Assembly: GCA_004194705.1 (NCBI GenBank)
Contig: SADC01000900.1
Location: forward strand, 186,001-250,000
From: Ditylenchus dipsaci
Taxonomy: Eukaryota; Nematoda; Chromadorea; Rhabditida; Anguinidae
Direction: 5' to 3'
Length of the DNA: 64,000 nt
Shown: piece after piece, positions 31,246-44,075 of the stretch
How positions within the stretch are numbered: the first letter of the stretch is position 1
How the letters are laid out: every line of letters starts with the position of its first letter
Notes under the pieces: generated by a model
The model's input: the letters and a program-made list of their open reading frames with translations, nothing else
Told to the model about the DNA's origin: nothing
The model's database searches: none
Position numbers and translations under genes: made by a program

Positions 31246-33952
31246 TACTTCTTGGTTGTTTTGTAAAAAATGCAACAAAATTTTTATAATTTTTTATTTT
31301 CATAATATCTCATAACATTACGTACTTTACACATAGATTTGGTGAAAAACATGCTTTACAATTAATAATGATACTATTTTCTGCAATTCAATCAGCATCC
31401 CAGTTTTGGTCCATAGCTTTTTTTCCCTTTTCAGGCCAACTTTAGAAGTCACAGCTGCGGTTGGTAGACAATTCAGCTATCGAATGTCCCAGCTCATTGT
31501 TTCTCAGTGTGTCTAAGTGTCTTCTGCTCTCGAAAGTAGGCTAAGTTCGGCTTATAAGCTGTCTGCCCAAATTATTCTTTGGCTGGCCCTTGGTGTTTGC
31601 TCTCAGCTCAATAATCACAGATCAATGACTAGTTTTTTGCTGCTGATTGACGGTAGATGCTCATTTGCTGTCGTTGATACCAGTTTTGCGGAGCCTTTCA
31701 AAAACAGTTTTTCTCAAGAGCCCTGCAGATGGCATAAACTCGACAACTTCTGTTGGTGGGTGAATAATGCTGATCATAATAGCACAAGTAAATGAAAAAT
31801 CAGTAGATGTAGTAGTAGTAGTTGGAGATTTAGGCAAAAATTTACAGTAGTATTCAACTAAAAATGGTTTAGACACCAAATAGTCAAACAAAACTGGAGA
31901 AATCACCAACTACACTCCTTCTTTAAATACTTTTGGTTGTGGGAATGGTTGTGGTTGTGTGAAGGCGGGGTTGTGGGGTGGCTGACTGATCAGCACACCC
32001 TTTTTGGTCCTTTTTGGTCTCAAATTGCTTTTTATACGTAAATCAAAAATTAGTTTGAAAAGAGATGTTTCTGCAGTCAAGATTGATAGTTAGTTATAGT
32101 TAGTTCAATTTTTTGAATGAAAATAGTGAATAGCGAATATTAGTCATTTTAGAAAAGTGCTTGAGATGGACTTTGATTTATTAACATGATTCTGGAAAAG
32201 TTGGTCTCTGTTTGTGCTCTACTAGATGTAGTCTTTTATTTTAAGTGGGAAAATAGAAAATAGGTCTAGACTGCATTTCTAAAAAAATAATGTAAAAAGA
32301 AGAAGCTATACGAGACACCAGAAAAAATTTGATATAAAGAAAAACTTTAACAAGGTTCCGAAGCAATATCAGTCAAATTTTCATATAATTCACAAAAATT
32401 GTATTCTTGAATGTCTCGAAAAATTTATAAAAATCGGTGAGAAATAAAAAAGTGCGCCAAAAATTGAAGCACTCAAATTTTTTTGAATATCAATAGTCGA
32501 ATGTTTTTAGCAAATTTGAGATAGAAGATAACAAAAACTGAAATTTTGTTATAGACTATCTATAGAAACACCAAGAATTTGGAAAAGCGCGTTAACCTCA
32601 AATACAGCAAAATTAGAAATAAATTTTTGACTTTTATTTTCTTTTATCTATTTTCTTTGCTTGAAATATGGGTTAAGAATTATCGGCGCTGCTGTCGAAT
32701 ACCCCTCTCAACTATTTTACCCTCCAAAAATCACTGAAACAACACTTTGGAACAACATGTTTAGGCTTAGCCTTTAGGCTCACGGGTCGGCCAGCGTATG
32801 GAAGTTGATACTAATAAATAAACATACTTTGGGTACTTATTCTTGAAGTTTAAAAGGCAAAATCGTTTGGCTCCAAAGGGTAGTCTAATATCGAGAGTTG
32901 AGTATTTGCTTTTTCGCAGTCAGAGCTTGGTAATTTAGATGCAGTTTTGATTTTTAATGCTCTTGTCTATAAGCTGTACATAATTAAGCAAGTTTATCAT
33001 TTTCTTTGTCCTCTAATGTTTTTTTTTGCTTTTTCCACTCCGAAAATGGAAAGAGAGAAAAAAAAGCAACCAAAGAGAAATAAAAATATAATTGATCATT
33101 TCGCAGTTGTAAGACGAGTAGATCAACTTGGCTACCATCCAAAATGGTCGCCCAGAACCCACTGCCTGTTTCCACGAACCGATTTCTTCTTCTGCTCGCA
33201 AGTTTATTTGTGGAGAAGGTGGTAGCAGTGCTGTATCGAGCATGGCAGTAGATTAAAATGTGATAGCAACGTGAAACGGGGCAAAGGGCACATTCCTCAT
33301 TATATAACAAAGTTCTTCTTTGAATAAAGGTTATCGAAATTTTGATTTGGTGGAACAAACAAATCAATTAGTTAGTGACCAGACTTTACAGAAAAAACAA
33401 CAATTCTTAACTTCTTTATGTTATCATTTCGTTTATTGTTTGTTTGTTTTGCAAAATATTTTATTGCTTAATAAAAACTTTTTTTGTGACTGAGTCTTTT
33501 TATTGACCTGTTTAGCAAAAAAGTTCTTTGAAGTCTAAAATTTGCAAAACTTAAGAAAAAGTTTAAGACGCCACGTTCTGTTGATAAGCTGATCATTCTA
33601 TTCAAAATTTGATCAAATTTTTTTTGCTTATTTATTTTAATTTTCAAGACACTTTTTAAATAGATTCTGCAATTTTAATATCGATCTTGCACATCCAACT
33701 TTTTAATAATGCAATTATTTTCTTTTTGATAACCATGGAATGGAAATGACATTAAACCAAGGCTTATATTTGTTTGGTTTTTGAAAAACATTTTTTCTGC
33801 CACGAAAAACGCGTTTGAACGCTAGAAATCAGGTTCAACAAGTTTTCCGTGGCAGAAAAATTTTTTTTCGTGAACCAAATAATTTTAAGCCATTTAAAAA
33901 ATTGCAAATTAATCTTGGGAGAGGAGTTTGTTAAATGATACATAGCAGTAAT
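31246..33952. other. 2.7 kb with no supported gene
   Basis: Two places look mildly coding but cannot be assigned: 31490-31800 (+ frame with LSAQIILWLALGVCSQLNN, or the antisense frame with a TTTTTSTDFSFTCAIMISI run) and 32930-33370 (+ KKKQPKRNKNIIDHFAVV, or the antisense NLRAEEEIGSWKQAVG). Neither has clear splice sites or a known motif. A degraded C-run MITE lies near 32670-32880. Confidence 0.35.
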
Positions 33953-33953
33953 A

Positions 33954-34390
33954 CAGTCGCCTCTCGCTATAACGGCACCCCCAAAAGTTCGTTCCCACCT
34001 AGGGTCCCACACTTTTTTAGCCCCATTTTTTCAAAATTTTCCCATTTCTGTTTTGACAGTCTGGTCGGAAAAATCGTAAGGATTCCGATTTTGCCGATCG
34101 TTTTTTGAAAAGAAAAAAACTTTGGTTAAAAAAGCAAACATGCGATATAACGGCACCCGTTTTTCAAAAAAAAAATTTCCAAAAGGGAAGCCGTTATATC
34201 GAATGTTTGCTTTTTTAAACCAAAATATTTTTCTTTTCAAAAAACGATCAGCGAAATCGGAATCCTTACGATATTTCCGACCAGACTGTAAAAACAGAAC
34301 TGGCAAAATTTTTCAAAATTTGGGTTAAAAAAGTGTTGGACCTAGGTGGGAACGAACTTTTGGCGGTGCTGTTATAGCGAGAGGCGACTG
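33954..34390. mobile_element. Tigger-like foldback element, family F copy 1
   Basis: TA flanks; ends CAGTCGCCTCTCGCTATAAC and its inverse. The arms of about 190 bp share CGTTCCCACCTAGG, TTTTGACAGTCTGGTC, AAGGATTCCGATTTTGCCG and ATCGTTTTTTG with the elements at 43316 and 58169. The overlapping frames on both strands are by-products. Confidence 0.85.
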
Positions 34391-35166
34391 TATATTTAAA
34401 TGTGAAAAATTAAAAGTGTGAGCATTTGATTTTTTTTGTTTTTCCTTTTATAATCCACTATACTGGCTGATTTTTCGGTCTTCAAAAAGTTCAGAAATTT
34501 TTGAGTATATGTCGAAATTAAAAAAATAGAGCTTGAGAGAAATAAAAAAGCTTGATGAAACACTTATGCAACGTATTCTTGCTGCACCAATATGTAGACA
34601 CTCAAAGTTTTGTGTGGTGGTTTTTTTCGATATTAAAAAATTTAGTTATAATAATAATTATTTAGATTACCCTAAATCCCCGCGTATAACCCGTACCACT
34701 CAGATAGCCCGCACCACATAGATAACCCACACCCCTCAGATAACCCGCACTCTCGCAGGTTCGACTCCACTCAAGTGATGTTCATTTTTTCATGTATCCA
34801 GTGTTTTATACTTATGTCTTTTTTATTTTCTCATCTTTTATTCGCTGTTTGCCTAATTGCCTAATAATTAGGCATTATCATGACCATTAAGCCTAAGAGT
34901 GGGCAGGGAAACCCGTGGTATCTCCCCTAAGTGGGTATCCACCTCTAGAATTCAAAATATTGGAGTTAGCTAAAAATAATCCTAAATCCTTGTTTGCTTT
35001 TCAGGACTTTGCTTTTCAACTAACCAGAATCTCAATACCCTGAGTAGTTACCCACTCCAAGGTGAACGATCTTGAATTTCCGGGTATTAGGTAAACAAAT
35101 TATGCTGTCTTTATTAAAAGTAGGTGCCTAGGACGATTTGAAAAAGTGAAACCTGGTTTTAACTTA

Positions 35167-35842
35167 CCGTATTTACTCTAATAAGCCGACAGTCGCCTTA
35201 TGTTTCAACCTCCCTCCAAGGTGTCGGCTTATTAGAGCATGTCGGCTTATATTTTGACCCTTGGGCGTAAAATACGGCTAACACCTTTATTTTAAAGGCA
35301 TTCTAGAAGGTATTGTACCTTGTTTAGTCACTGAAGTAAGGCAAAACGACTCTTTAAGACACGTTCTCGATCAATAGTCTTGCTCGTTTCATTTTGTGGT
35401 TCGAAAGCGCAGGGGGCTTAAAGGGTTGGAGTTTGAGATGCGCAAACATGCGATCACTCAAAAGTGACTCTGGATACATAAAAAAGCATACCATGCATAC
35501 AGAGTTCCTTTATGATGTATGTTCCATTTTCAAAAAAATATTTTCATTCGCTTTTAATCCTCGTAAGTAAGAATGAATCGTCTGAGTGTAGTCAAGACAA
35601 CATAAAAAGAGCGGCTAAAAATCAATGCAAACTGTTCAAGGCAAGCTTTCTCTTTAAAAACCAACGCAAAGTGCTATTTTACCCAGAAAATCCAAAAAAT
35701 AATAATTAAAGTTGAAACTTGGGATGTCGGCTCATTAGAGCATGTCTGCTTATTTTTCGACCTATCTCTAGAGTGTCGGCTTATTAGATCTCTAGAGCAT
35801 GTCGGCTCAATGGGTGATGTCGGCTTATTAGTGGAAATACGG
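35167..35842. mobile_element. CCGTATTTACTC element with GTCGGCTTATTAG repeats
   Basis: TA flanks; ends CCGTATTTACTCTAATAAGC and its inverse. TGTCGGCTTATTAGAGCATG units are present in both halves. A copy of the hairpin repeat is nested at 35395-35530. The frame 35512-35709 is not supported as a gene. Confidence 0.8.
35395..35530 (+). repeat. Double-hairpin dispersed repeat, copy 4 (partial)
   Basis: GAAAGCGCAGGGGGCTTAAA, GAGTTTGAGATGCGCAAAC, GATCACTCAAAAGTGACTCT, then the second hairpin (ACTCTGGATAC...GCATACAGAGT) with a longer loop than other copies. Confidence 0.7.
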
Positions 35843-35903
35843 TATAACCCCTCAGATAACCCGCTCTTGCGTATAATCCGCGGTTATACGCGGGAAATTA
35901 GGG

Positions 35904-37660
35904 TACTCTTTTACACAATTTTTTAGTTAGAAAACTTTAAATAACTAAAAATTTAAAAATAATGTCTATATAAATTAAGATTTCGGAGAGATTTTAAGAT
36001 TTTAAAATTAAGATTTTAAAGTGCTGCTCTAACATCGCTGATCAACATCACTGAAAATCAATTTTTGGTGAGGTAAAAATTAAAATACCAATTAATTGTT
36101 GTTGATGCCTGAGAACAGTGCACTTTTTCTGGTTTTAATACGCAATATTTTGTATTTATTTTTATTCGCCTAATATTTTGATGGAATCAGCATTTGTTTG
36201 TCTTTTGGGACACATGAATTACACTCTGGAATGGCTGGCCTGCCGTCTGTTCCTAATCGGGTTGACATGTGGACAGCAAGACAAAAAGACTATAAAACGA
36301 CACAAATAGACTACATAACAAAACAATGCGAAATACTTGTGAAGTAGTTTAAAATAGTTTCTTTTTCGATGTGGTTCAGATACTCAATTAATTTATATCT
36401 GACAAGCAAGGCTAAATTTAACTAGTCATGTGTTTTTACAACATAATTAGCAAAATATACTTCAAAAATAATATAATGTTCATCAAAAAAAGGTGCCTTT
36501 TAAAGGGTTTTTTTACTATAAAAAGTGTTTATTTTGCCATATTTTCTCTATGAGCTACCACGTATCGGTGCAGAGTAATTTTTTTGCGAAGCTGTGTATA
36601 GCGTCCTCTTAAGGCCGCTCCCCAGGTGGGGGGAGCCCTTAAATCGAAGTTTCACTTAATTGCATTTTGTTAACTGCCACACCTTTTAAGTCAAAAAACA
36701 GGCATTTGACCTTCAAACGTTTTTTTTAAGAAATGCAATGTAATAGTATCCATTTTTACACTCAAAAAATGGAGATATAATTAAATTGTTACAGTTAAAC
36801 CTTTCTATACAATAATAGAAGCCTATGTTCCAATATGAAGTTTTGATTGTATCTTTAAAAATCTTGAATATTAAACAAATCTAGAATGACAACATTGTTG
36901 ATCTTTGATGTAGTTAGTAACCATTAATAAAACTATTTTGGGGTCTCTAAAAGTCTTATTGCAAGCAATAAATCTTTTGCGAGGCATCTTAAAAATCTTA
37001 GACTGCAGTGAACTGTGATCGAGCTAGACGGTCTAGATGGTTTATTGCACACGTTAAAGATTTGCAAAAAAACAACAAAACTAGGAAAATGTTACTGTGC
37101 TAAAAGCAGTGCCTAGCACCAGTTGTATAAGCAGAAATTTCGATCTCACTTCAGACCAACTACGTCACCAACAGCCTTTTCAGATGCAAAAACGCAAGAG
37201 AAACAGCCTGCTACTGCACTTTTCTGCAGTAGCTTGTTTTTCTGAACTAAAAAAATAAATTTTGATCACTTCCTTCAATAACAAAAAATTTACGCTCATT
37301 TGGCCAAGTAGAATTGCGTAACGAACAAAAGTAGTCAAAAAAAAGAAAATTTTATTCACCGTATATTCTCCCACACCCCACGAGAGAACCTTTTTAATCC
37401 ATTAAAGATTTGAAATTTTCAGGTCGGCAAATGTCGTAGTAGGCTAAAAACTACAATACAAAACACATGTTAAGTATTTACTTTGGTCGGAGATACAGGG
37501 TCTTCAAAGTCGAGGAGAAATTACTACAGCGATAAACCATAAGTAGGGAAAATACGGTGGTTTATCTCGATCGCTTAAGACAAAAAAAAAATATTTTGAT
37601 CTTTCCTTCTATTTAATCTTTTTTGTCCGTTTGTGAAAAATATAAATAATGTTTCGACCT
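35904..37660. other. 1.8 kb with no supported gene
   Basis: AT-rich. Decayed repeat pieces only: a short palindrome at 36603-36650 (GCTCCCCAGGTGGGGGGAGC) and scattered Tigger-like ends. The minus frame 37180-37374 is unsupported. Confidence 0.35.
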
Positions 37661-37664
37661 GCAT

Positions 37665-37746
37665 ACAGGGTTGGCCAAATGTGCCAAAAACAAGCCACAT
37701 GTAGCCGAATTAGTGGCTGTTCGTACATATTTTGCCAACCTTGCTT
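37665..37746. mobile_element. Very short CAGGGTTGGCCAA MITE
   Basis: About 80 bp with ends CAGGGTTGGCCAAATGTGCC and the inverse of TTTTGCCAACCTTG. It resembles miniature hAT termini; a solo end of the same type starts at 39245 (CAGGGTTGGTCAAATTTGCC). Confidence 0.5.
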
Positions 37747-37901
37747 TTTCAAAATAATTTGATATGGCATGATTTTTCTGCTTACTCGTCCGTATTTTAT
37801 TGACCCTGTATCTATGTAGACGTGTAGATATTTGTGGGCAGAAATTCGGCGGAGCAATGAAAAAACTTTTTTGAATTGTCTAGCGAAAATCGGATCAATT
37901 A

Positions 37902-38139
37902 CCGTATTTTCTCTATTAAATCCCCACCTTCTAATTCCAAAAAATGTGTTCGTGGCATTGTGTTTTAATCTCTTTTTGGATACTTCTCTTATGCAAGTTA
38001 CCACTGATTTTGTAGCTCATCTCAATATCTACAAAATGGGTGGTAACTTGCTTAAGAGAAGTATCCGAAAATTTGGTCAAAGAGACCATGCCACAAACAC
38101 GATTTTAAACGTGAGCTTCTTTAATAGAGAAAATACTGT
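37902..38139. mobile_element. CCGTATTTTCTC MITE with hairpin interior
   Basis: Left end CCGTATTTTCTCTATTAAAT after TA; right end the inverse of TAATAGAGAAAATACTGTG. Arms share GTGTTCGTGGCAT and CGGATACTTCTCTTA-type sequence. The opposing frames 37609-38004 and 37832-38173 read through it and are not considered genes. Confidence 0.75.
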
Positions 38140-40010
38140 GATTTCTAGATCATGCCCGGAAAAAAGACCGTAAGAAACTAGAAGAATTTGTTGGTCAACC
38201 ATGTAAAACAAGATTAGAAAAAAATTTAAATTTAAATTTTCTTGCATTTTTCTTTGCAAATTTTTCGAAACTTCTATTAGTTTATAGCCGTTAAATAGTC
38301 CAACCTTCCAGCTACGTCACAAGATCACTTGTAGATTACTCGCTTTACTCTTCTCTTAGCAGCATGTCTAGCAGTTCTCTTTGCAGAAAAATACTTCCGC
38401 TGCAGATAATTTATTTTGGTGCAACTAATTGATTGCGTTCAAGTCCGGAAATTGCTGAGAATATTCATAAAATAACAAAAATCAAGACCATTTTCGGTTA
38501 ATTAAACGAAACCCTTTATTAAACAAATATTTCTACCGGTTTCAGAGCGTTTGTTAAATCGAGGTTTGACTGTATATTCACTAGTTAAAATTTTCAAATA
38601 AAATGTAAATTTTTATAATTTTTTCTGTTAGATGAAATTATACAATTTGTTTATACATTCACATGATAATCCTCTTAAAAAGCAAATATCTAATTTTCAT
38701 TCCAATTGCTGGGAGTGGTTTGCCGAAAAAACTGTTTCGCGGATGGATGCATGAAATAAAAGTATGGTTCTATAAGCTGGACTGCGAGCGATGAGCAAAA
38801 GACAAAAACATCAACACAAAGCTCCTGACTTATAAATTTAGCACTGTAATTAATTGATAATTAAGCTAGCTGCCAAAAATACAACACTCCTAATTAGCGG
38901 ACGACGAAAAAACGCAATAACGTGTTGGTAACACAGAATTTCAGGCTACATATGTCTTTTGAAATATAAAAGTTTCATCTTGTTCTATTTCATTGTTTAA
39001 ATTTTAGTTGTTAACAGGATGTATCTAAAAGGGGAAGCAAAAGAGATAGCTAAGCCCCTGCCATCTCGCATGAAACTATTTTTAAAGTCGCGCGCGGGGA
39101 AACCGAGGCGTATTTTTTAATCAAACTAAAAGAATCGAATAACGCTTTCTGTAATTTTGAAAAAGACTATAATGAACTTTAAGTTGTAGTTTTCAGCTTA
39201 AACTTCCTTAAGTTGTACTTTCTGAAAGCAGCAAAGAATCATTGATACAGGGTTGGTCAAATTTGCCGCCTATTTCTTTTGCCCGTAATTTTTGAATTTG
39301 TACAATGCCAGAAAAAATGTTTGACAAAAATTGTTTACACAACACAACCCACCTTGGAATCAACTTTTTCGAAGTGTTGCCAAACACCCTATATTGACTC
39401 AAAGTAACCTCAGAAGCTTAAAAATGTGTACTTCGCTTCAAATGACCAAAATCTTGTCAATCATGCTCATTTTGATGTGGATGTTTTTGAACGTGTTTTG
39501 AACGTGGAGAAAACACGTTTTCAGGAATAGAAAAGAATTTTTTTAATTTTTAAAAACCATGATACTCCTGCGGTCAAAAGGGTTTTTACTCACACATAAA
39601 GACTTATTTTCTACCGTTTTTTCGCCTTAAGAAAGCTATCGAAGTTGTTAAACGCAATTTTGGGAAATTACCGTGAAGTGTAATTTAGCCCTAAATCACT
39701 TTGATCCCCTAAGGCAAAAAGTGAAAAAATAAATTTTTCGAAAGTCTTTAATGAGTTTTCCTAATTTTTATGCTCTTTTCATCGATTGCAGCAATTAAAA
39801 GACATAATCTCTAAGAATGAACCATGACTTGGCCATGCCGAATTTTTTTCCTTTTTGATCAATTTCGTATCAAATTTAATATATTGCCACTAGGGAAAGA
39901 AGGGTTTAAATTAATTATAGAGAGTAATTAATGGAGAGTTTAAAACCGTTGAGATTTTTGTGTTTTGATAAGAGAATTTTTGAGAAACATTCTTTTTAAG
40001 TTAGTTGGTT
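38140..40010. other. 1.9 kb with no supported gene
   Basis: AT-rich; a solo Tigger-like end (inverse CAGTCAAACCTCGATTTAAC) at about 38555-38575 and a fragment like 14195 (CCAAACACCCTATATTGAC) at 39370. No exon-like frame. Confidence 0.35.
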
Positions 40011-40013
40011 TTT

Positions 40014-40655
40014 TAGAGCCACGTTTTTTGACATATCAACTTCCAACGTGGCTAGTTCGTTTTTTCTAATCCGCTTTAGACAAAGGATAGCTTACTTTGC
40101 TACTCAGGGAAATTTCTTTGAAACGAGTCAAGTTGTTTCCAATTTACCATCAAAAATGTTGGACAGCTGAGCAAAATTAAAAAATTTAACATTTTGCTGA
40201 ACCATTTATTTGGCTTAACATGCCGTTTTTCTCAAAATTTTGTGCGTAAAAGCGGCTTTTATTCCATATTCTTGTATAACCCAACCAGTTGAACAAAATT
40301 AGTGTGAAGCATCTTTTGAAATAATGGCATACTTTCAAGGAAAACATCTTTTTAGAAATGGTTTTTAGAATCAAGGTTGCTAAAAGTCATTGTGATAATT
40401 TTCGAAAATTTCTGTTTTTGAGTTTCTTTGACAGATTTTCTTAGCGGATTCGTGTTCAAAATGGTCGATTTGCTTATAAAAGTTCTCTTTGCATAATAAA
40501 TAAAAAATTGAATTTCGAATTCCAAGCGATACAAGAAAGATTTAAATATGATTGAAAAAATTCAATCTCTGACAGTTCAAATCTTTGTTGTCTCGCTATG
40601 GGCTAGAGACGTCGGAAGTTGATATGTCAAAAAACATGGCTTTAAAATAGCGATT
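40014..40655. mobile_element. Inverted-repeat element (TTGACATATCAACTTCC)
   Basis: A 45-bp arm at 40014-40058 (CACGTTTTTTGACATATCAA, then CTTCC) recurs inverted at 40608-40655. The interior is AT-rich and carries no gene. Confidence 0.6.
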
Positions 40656-40681
40656 AACTTGAAGGGGGCGGGTGAAAGCTG

Positions 40682-41157
40682 TGAGAAGATAGTCTCGACA
40701 CGAAAGGATTAGTCGTAGTTTTTTTGTTTTTCAAATGTGGTTTTAGAGCCGTATTTTATTGACAGCTAGGCAATGCAATCTCAGACAAACTTGTGCAATA
40801 TTAAATGTGGATGAGCATCATCAATATCAGAATTTCTGAATTTGAAAAAAAAAGAATTGAAAATTAAATTATAAAAGGAAAGAAACCGATAGAAAAAAGT
40901 TGATTAGTCATATATTACATTTCGATTTTTAAGGCATTTTTTGAAGAAATTCAGAAATTCTGATATTGATAATGCTAATCTAACTTTTAATTTTGCACAA
41001 GTTTGTCTGAGATCACAACACCTAGATGCCGATAAAATATGGCTCTTTGGATACTTCTCTTATGCAACTTACCACTGATTTTGTAGCTCAAAAAACTCTA
41101 AAACCACATTTAAAAAACAAAAAACTTGGATAAATTGTTTCGTGTCGAGACTATCTC
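40682..41157. mobile_element. GATAGTCTCGACAC element, copy 2, with a 50-bp insert
   Basis: Same termini and arms as 12435-12885. The right arm holds a foreign block at 41047-41099 between GGCTCT and AAAACCACAT; both joins carry CTCT. The block nearly matches 37977-38019. Confidence 0.75.
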
Positions 41158-43315
41158 CTTAACACAAGAAAGGTGGACTGTGAGAATTGTTCACCTGGAG
41201 GTTTTATCACAATATCAGACATCTGAACATCAGTGCAATGACCTTAAAAAGCCAAGGTCGGGTATGGATTTTTCTTTAAGCTGATGAGCGGTGAATTTAT
41301 TTAGTGCCTCATTTTCTTTTATGCTCAAAACAGAGCCCTTTGTCAGGTCAGATGGCTTCATCAGAGCATCACTTCATTTAAGAACATACGAATCGTATTA
41401 TTCTGTGTCATAAGTTCTTTTCATGACATTTTTGAATTTTTTTATTTACAAATTGAACTTTTTAAAGCATTTCCTAATTTTATGATAATATTTTGTATTT
41501 TTGTAACTCTGACAAGCTGCAAAATGTGTGGTCATATTCAGAGCATCACGAAATGAGAAATTTTGCTCAAAAACTCGAAAAAAGCTGCTATAGTCAATCA
41601 GAGGAATCCTGCTATTTTAAGACATTCCACCTTGCAGGCTCTTCGACGAGTGCGTCTGTTCTTCCATTTGATTTTAAATAGGACAAATATGTAATGATTG
41701 AAGAAAAGCGAGACATTTGAGTAAATTTCTACATTGCTGCAAATAGAACAATAAATGTATAAAAAAGAATTAAACAAAATGTAGTTAGGAAATATTTAAA
41801 TTAAGCATTTTAAAAAATTATGGCATTTATTTAGTACAGTCGACGCTTTATTTAACGATTACCCTATTATCGCTTCAAGTGGTTCTTAAATCGAACGATG
41901 CTTCCTCAAAATTTCACTTATGAAGGCTGCATTAGAGCTACTGCGGTTATCAGCGATATTTTTTTCTCGAATTTTTTGGTTTTCTCAAAAAATTTGTTTC
42001 CAAAGTTTGACGGCAAATCCAGAAAAAAAATTTTAGATGCTGCAAATGCATCAAATGCACTCAGCAAAGTCTTTGTTACTAAACAATTATTATTATTTTA
42101 CTGACTGATATCTCTATATAGTATTTGACATGGGTTTTGCTTTTGAGTACATGTTTGATCACAAGGGAAAACTTTTTTTCTGAAATATTTTATTAGACAT
42201 GTCTGTACTCATAGAAAAGCCCTTTCAACGTAGATTTGATCTTTGAAAAGGAATTCGGGTATTAGTTATCAAAAATTAAAAATTTTGGTGGTTGAAATCA
42301 AAGTTGGAAGTTGGCGGGGAGTTCATGAATACCCACAACTATTGATATGCACAAACATGCTGGAGGCGCCGATAGAATTAACTAAACTAATACAGAGATC
42401 GTTCATCTTACATTTTTGTGCTGATTGATCATCCTTGGTCCCCATGTTTTTTTGTGATTTTAAGGCTTTAGGCTTACACGCGAAAGAACTATTACGCTTG
42501 CAATCTCTCAATTCAGTGTCTCTCGCTCCACGTTCTTTCAATAATATTAGACTGAGACTGCAAAAATATTATGAGGCTGGGATTCAAAAAAAAAGCAAAG
42601 CCTGACCAACTACCTTTCATTGTGATTCTTGTACTTGCTTCGAGTTTATAAGACAATTCTATCGCTTGTTCCAAAAAAAGAGTTTAAAAGAAAAATAGAA
42701 AAAAAACAGATAATATGCCGTATTTTCTCTATACATGGTTCCTTTATAAGTGACAGAATGGTTGTTCCCTTTTCTTGTTAGTCAAAGGTTAGCCAGTGTA
42801 TGCTAAGACAGACTCAAACTTTTTTCTCGAACCACAAAAAGTGTAAAAAAATGTTTGAGTCAGTCTAAACCAGGGCTCTCATATCAAAGTTTCAAAATAA
42901 AGTCAATTTTGACGAACAAAGTACAATTTAGTCAGTTTTTTTAAATGCCATTTTATGTAATGCTTGGTGAGATTTGAGCAACAAAAAGATATTTTGACGT
43001 GAAATTTGGAAAATTATAAAGATTTAAAATCCCGCATACAGTAAAAATCTTCAAATAAAGTATAAGTCAGAGCCCGCGTCTTAACGTTTCGATAGACGCA
43101 GGAAAAACCGCATTGTGGAATAGAGCCTTTTTACCTCAATAAGATCCAACGCTCAGCCAAAAATTCTTAAGATATTCTTAAAAATATTTGACGCTACACT
43201 CTATCTGGGTCCCCTGCAAAAAAAGCCTGAGCTTAAAAAATAGCAGAAAAAATCAAGTTTGAGTCCATCCTAACCCATGTTGGTCTACCATTGCCTTGCG
43301 GACATAAGTAAGATA
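41158..43315. other. 2.2 kb with no supported gene
   Basis: Holds a solo Tigger-like end (CAGTCGACGCTTTATTTAAC at 41837), a solo CCGTATTTTCTC end (42719) and a TGAGTC-AACCATTGCC-type MITE region (42430-42880). The frames at 41493-41681 and 41898-42104 have no recognisable features. Confidence 0.35.
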
Positions 43316-43383
43316 CAGTCGACGCTCTCTATAAGATACACCCTAAATTTCGTTGCCGCTTTGGGTCCGACACTCTTTCTAAC

Positions 43384-43527
43384 CAGTGTTGGCAATTTGA
43401 ATAGCGCGATTCGAATTCGAAAGGTTCAAAAAAGGGCGATTCACGTGAATTACAGTCATTTGAACTTGAATCGCATTTTGAGCAGAAGCAATTCAAAAAT
43501 GCTCAACGATTCATTTTGCCAACACTG
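43384..43527. mobile_element. 144-bp hAT-like MITE inserted in a Tigger-like arm
   Basis: Perfect 8-bp duplication TTTCTAAC (43376-43383, 43528-43535). Ends CAGTGTTGGCAATTTGAAT and the inverse of TTTTGCCAACACTG. Removing it together with one duplication restores the arm so that it pairs with 43830-43860. Confidence 0.92.
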
Positions 43528-43929
43528 TTTCTAACCTGATTTCTGAAATGCTTTGCCGAATGTTATTCGTCAGTCTAGTTAGGAACTATCGCAAGGATCC
43601 CGATTTTACCGATCGTTTTTGCTTTCGACAAAAGTTTTGCAAGTAAGACGCGCGACGCTCTCTATAAGATACACCTATTTAAGATTTAGGTGTATCAGTG
43701 GAGAGCGTTGCGGATCTTACTAGCAAAACTTTTGTCGATTGCAAAAATGATCGGTAAAATCGGGATCCTTGCGATAGTTCCTAACTAGACTGACGAATAA
43801 CATTTGGCAAAACATTTCAGAAATCAGGTTAAAGAAAGTGTCGGACCCAAGGCGGGACCAACTTTAGGGGTGTATCTTATAGCCATAGGTGTCATAAAAC
43901 CACAAAGGCTAAAAGACCACAACAGGACA

Positions 43930-44075
43930 AAAGACCAGGACAAAGCTTTTTTTTGCTGCAAAAAAAGACTTTTTGCATCAACTAATTTTGCAGCAAAAAA
44001 AAAGTCTTTTTGCAGCAAAAAAAAAGTCTTTTTGCAGCAAAAAAAAGCTTTGTCCAAAAGACCACGGATCAATAA
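43930..44075. repeat. Tandem and palindromic GCAGCAAAAAAAGTC repeat
   Basis: Three units of AGTCTTTTTGCAGCAAAAA, with inverted AAAGCTTTTTTTTGC / GCAAAAAAAAGCTTT ends and GACCAGGACAAAG / CTTTGTCCAAAAGACC outer arms. The plus frame 43804-44130 and its antisense are translations of this repeat. Confidence 0.75.

Larger units (their letters stand above)
34680..35903. mobile_element. TA-flanked element (CCCTAAATCCCCGCGTATAA termini)
   Basis: Left end CCCTAAATCCCCGCGTATAA at 34680, right end the inverse of CCCTAATTTCCCGCGTATAA at 35903. Subterminal units of CAGATAACCCGCAC type occur on both sides. A second inverted pair lies at about 34905-35095 (CCACTC / GAGTGG region). Contains the nested element at 35167. 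Confidence 0.75.

Noticed and set aside
34740..34785. GGTTCGACTCC at 34758 as a tRNA box B
   Set aside because: No box A at the right distance and no T-arm pairing; it lies in the subterminal repeats of a transposon.
37609..38004. 131-codon minus-strand frame
   Set aside because: It runs through two MITEs (37665 and 37902) and shows no family resemblance.
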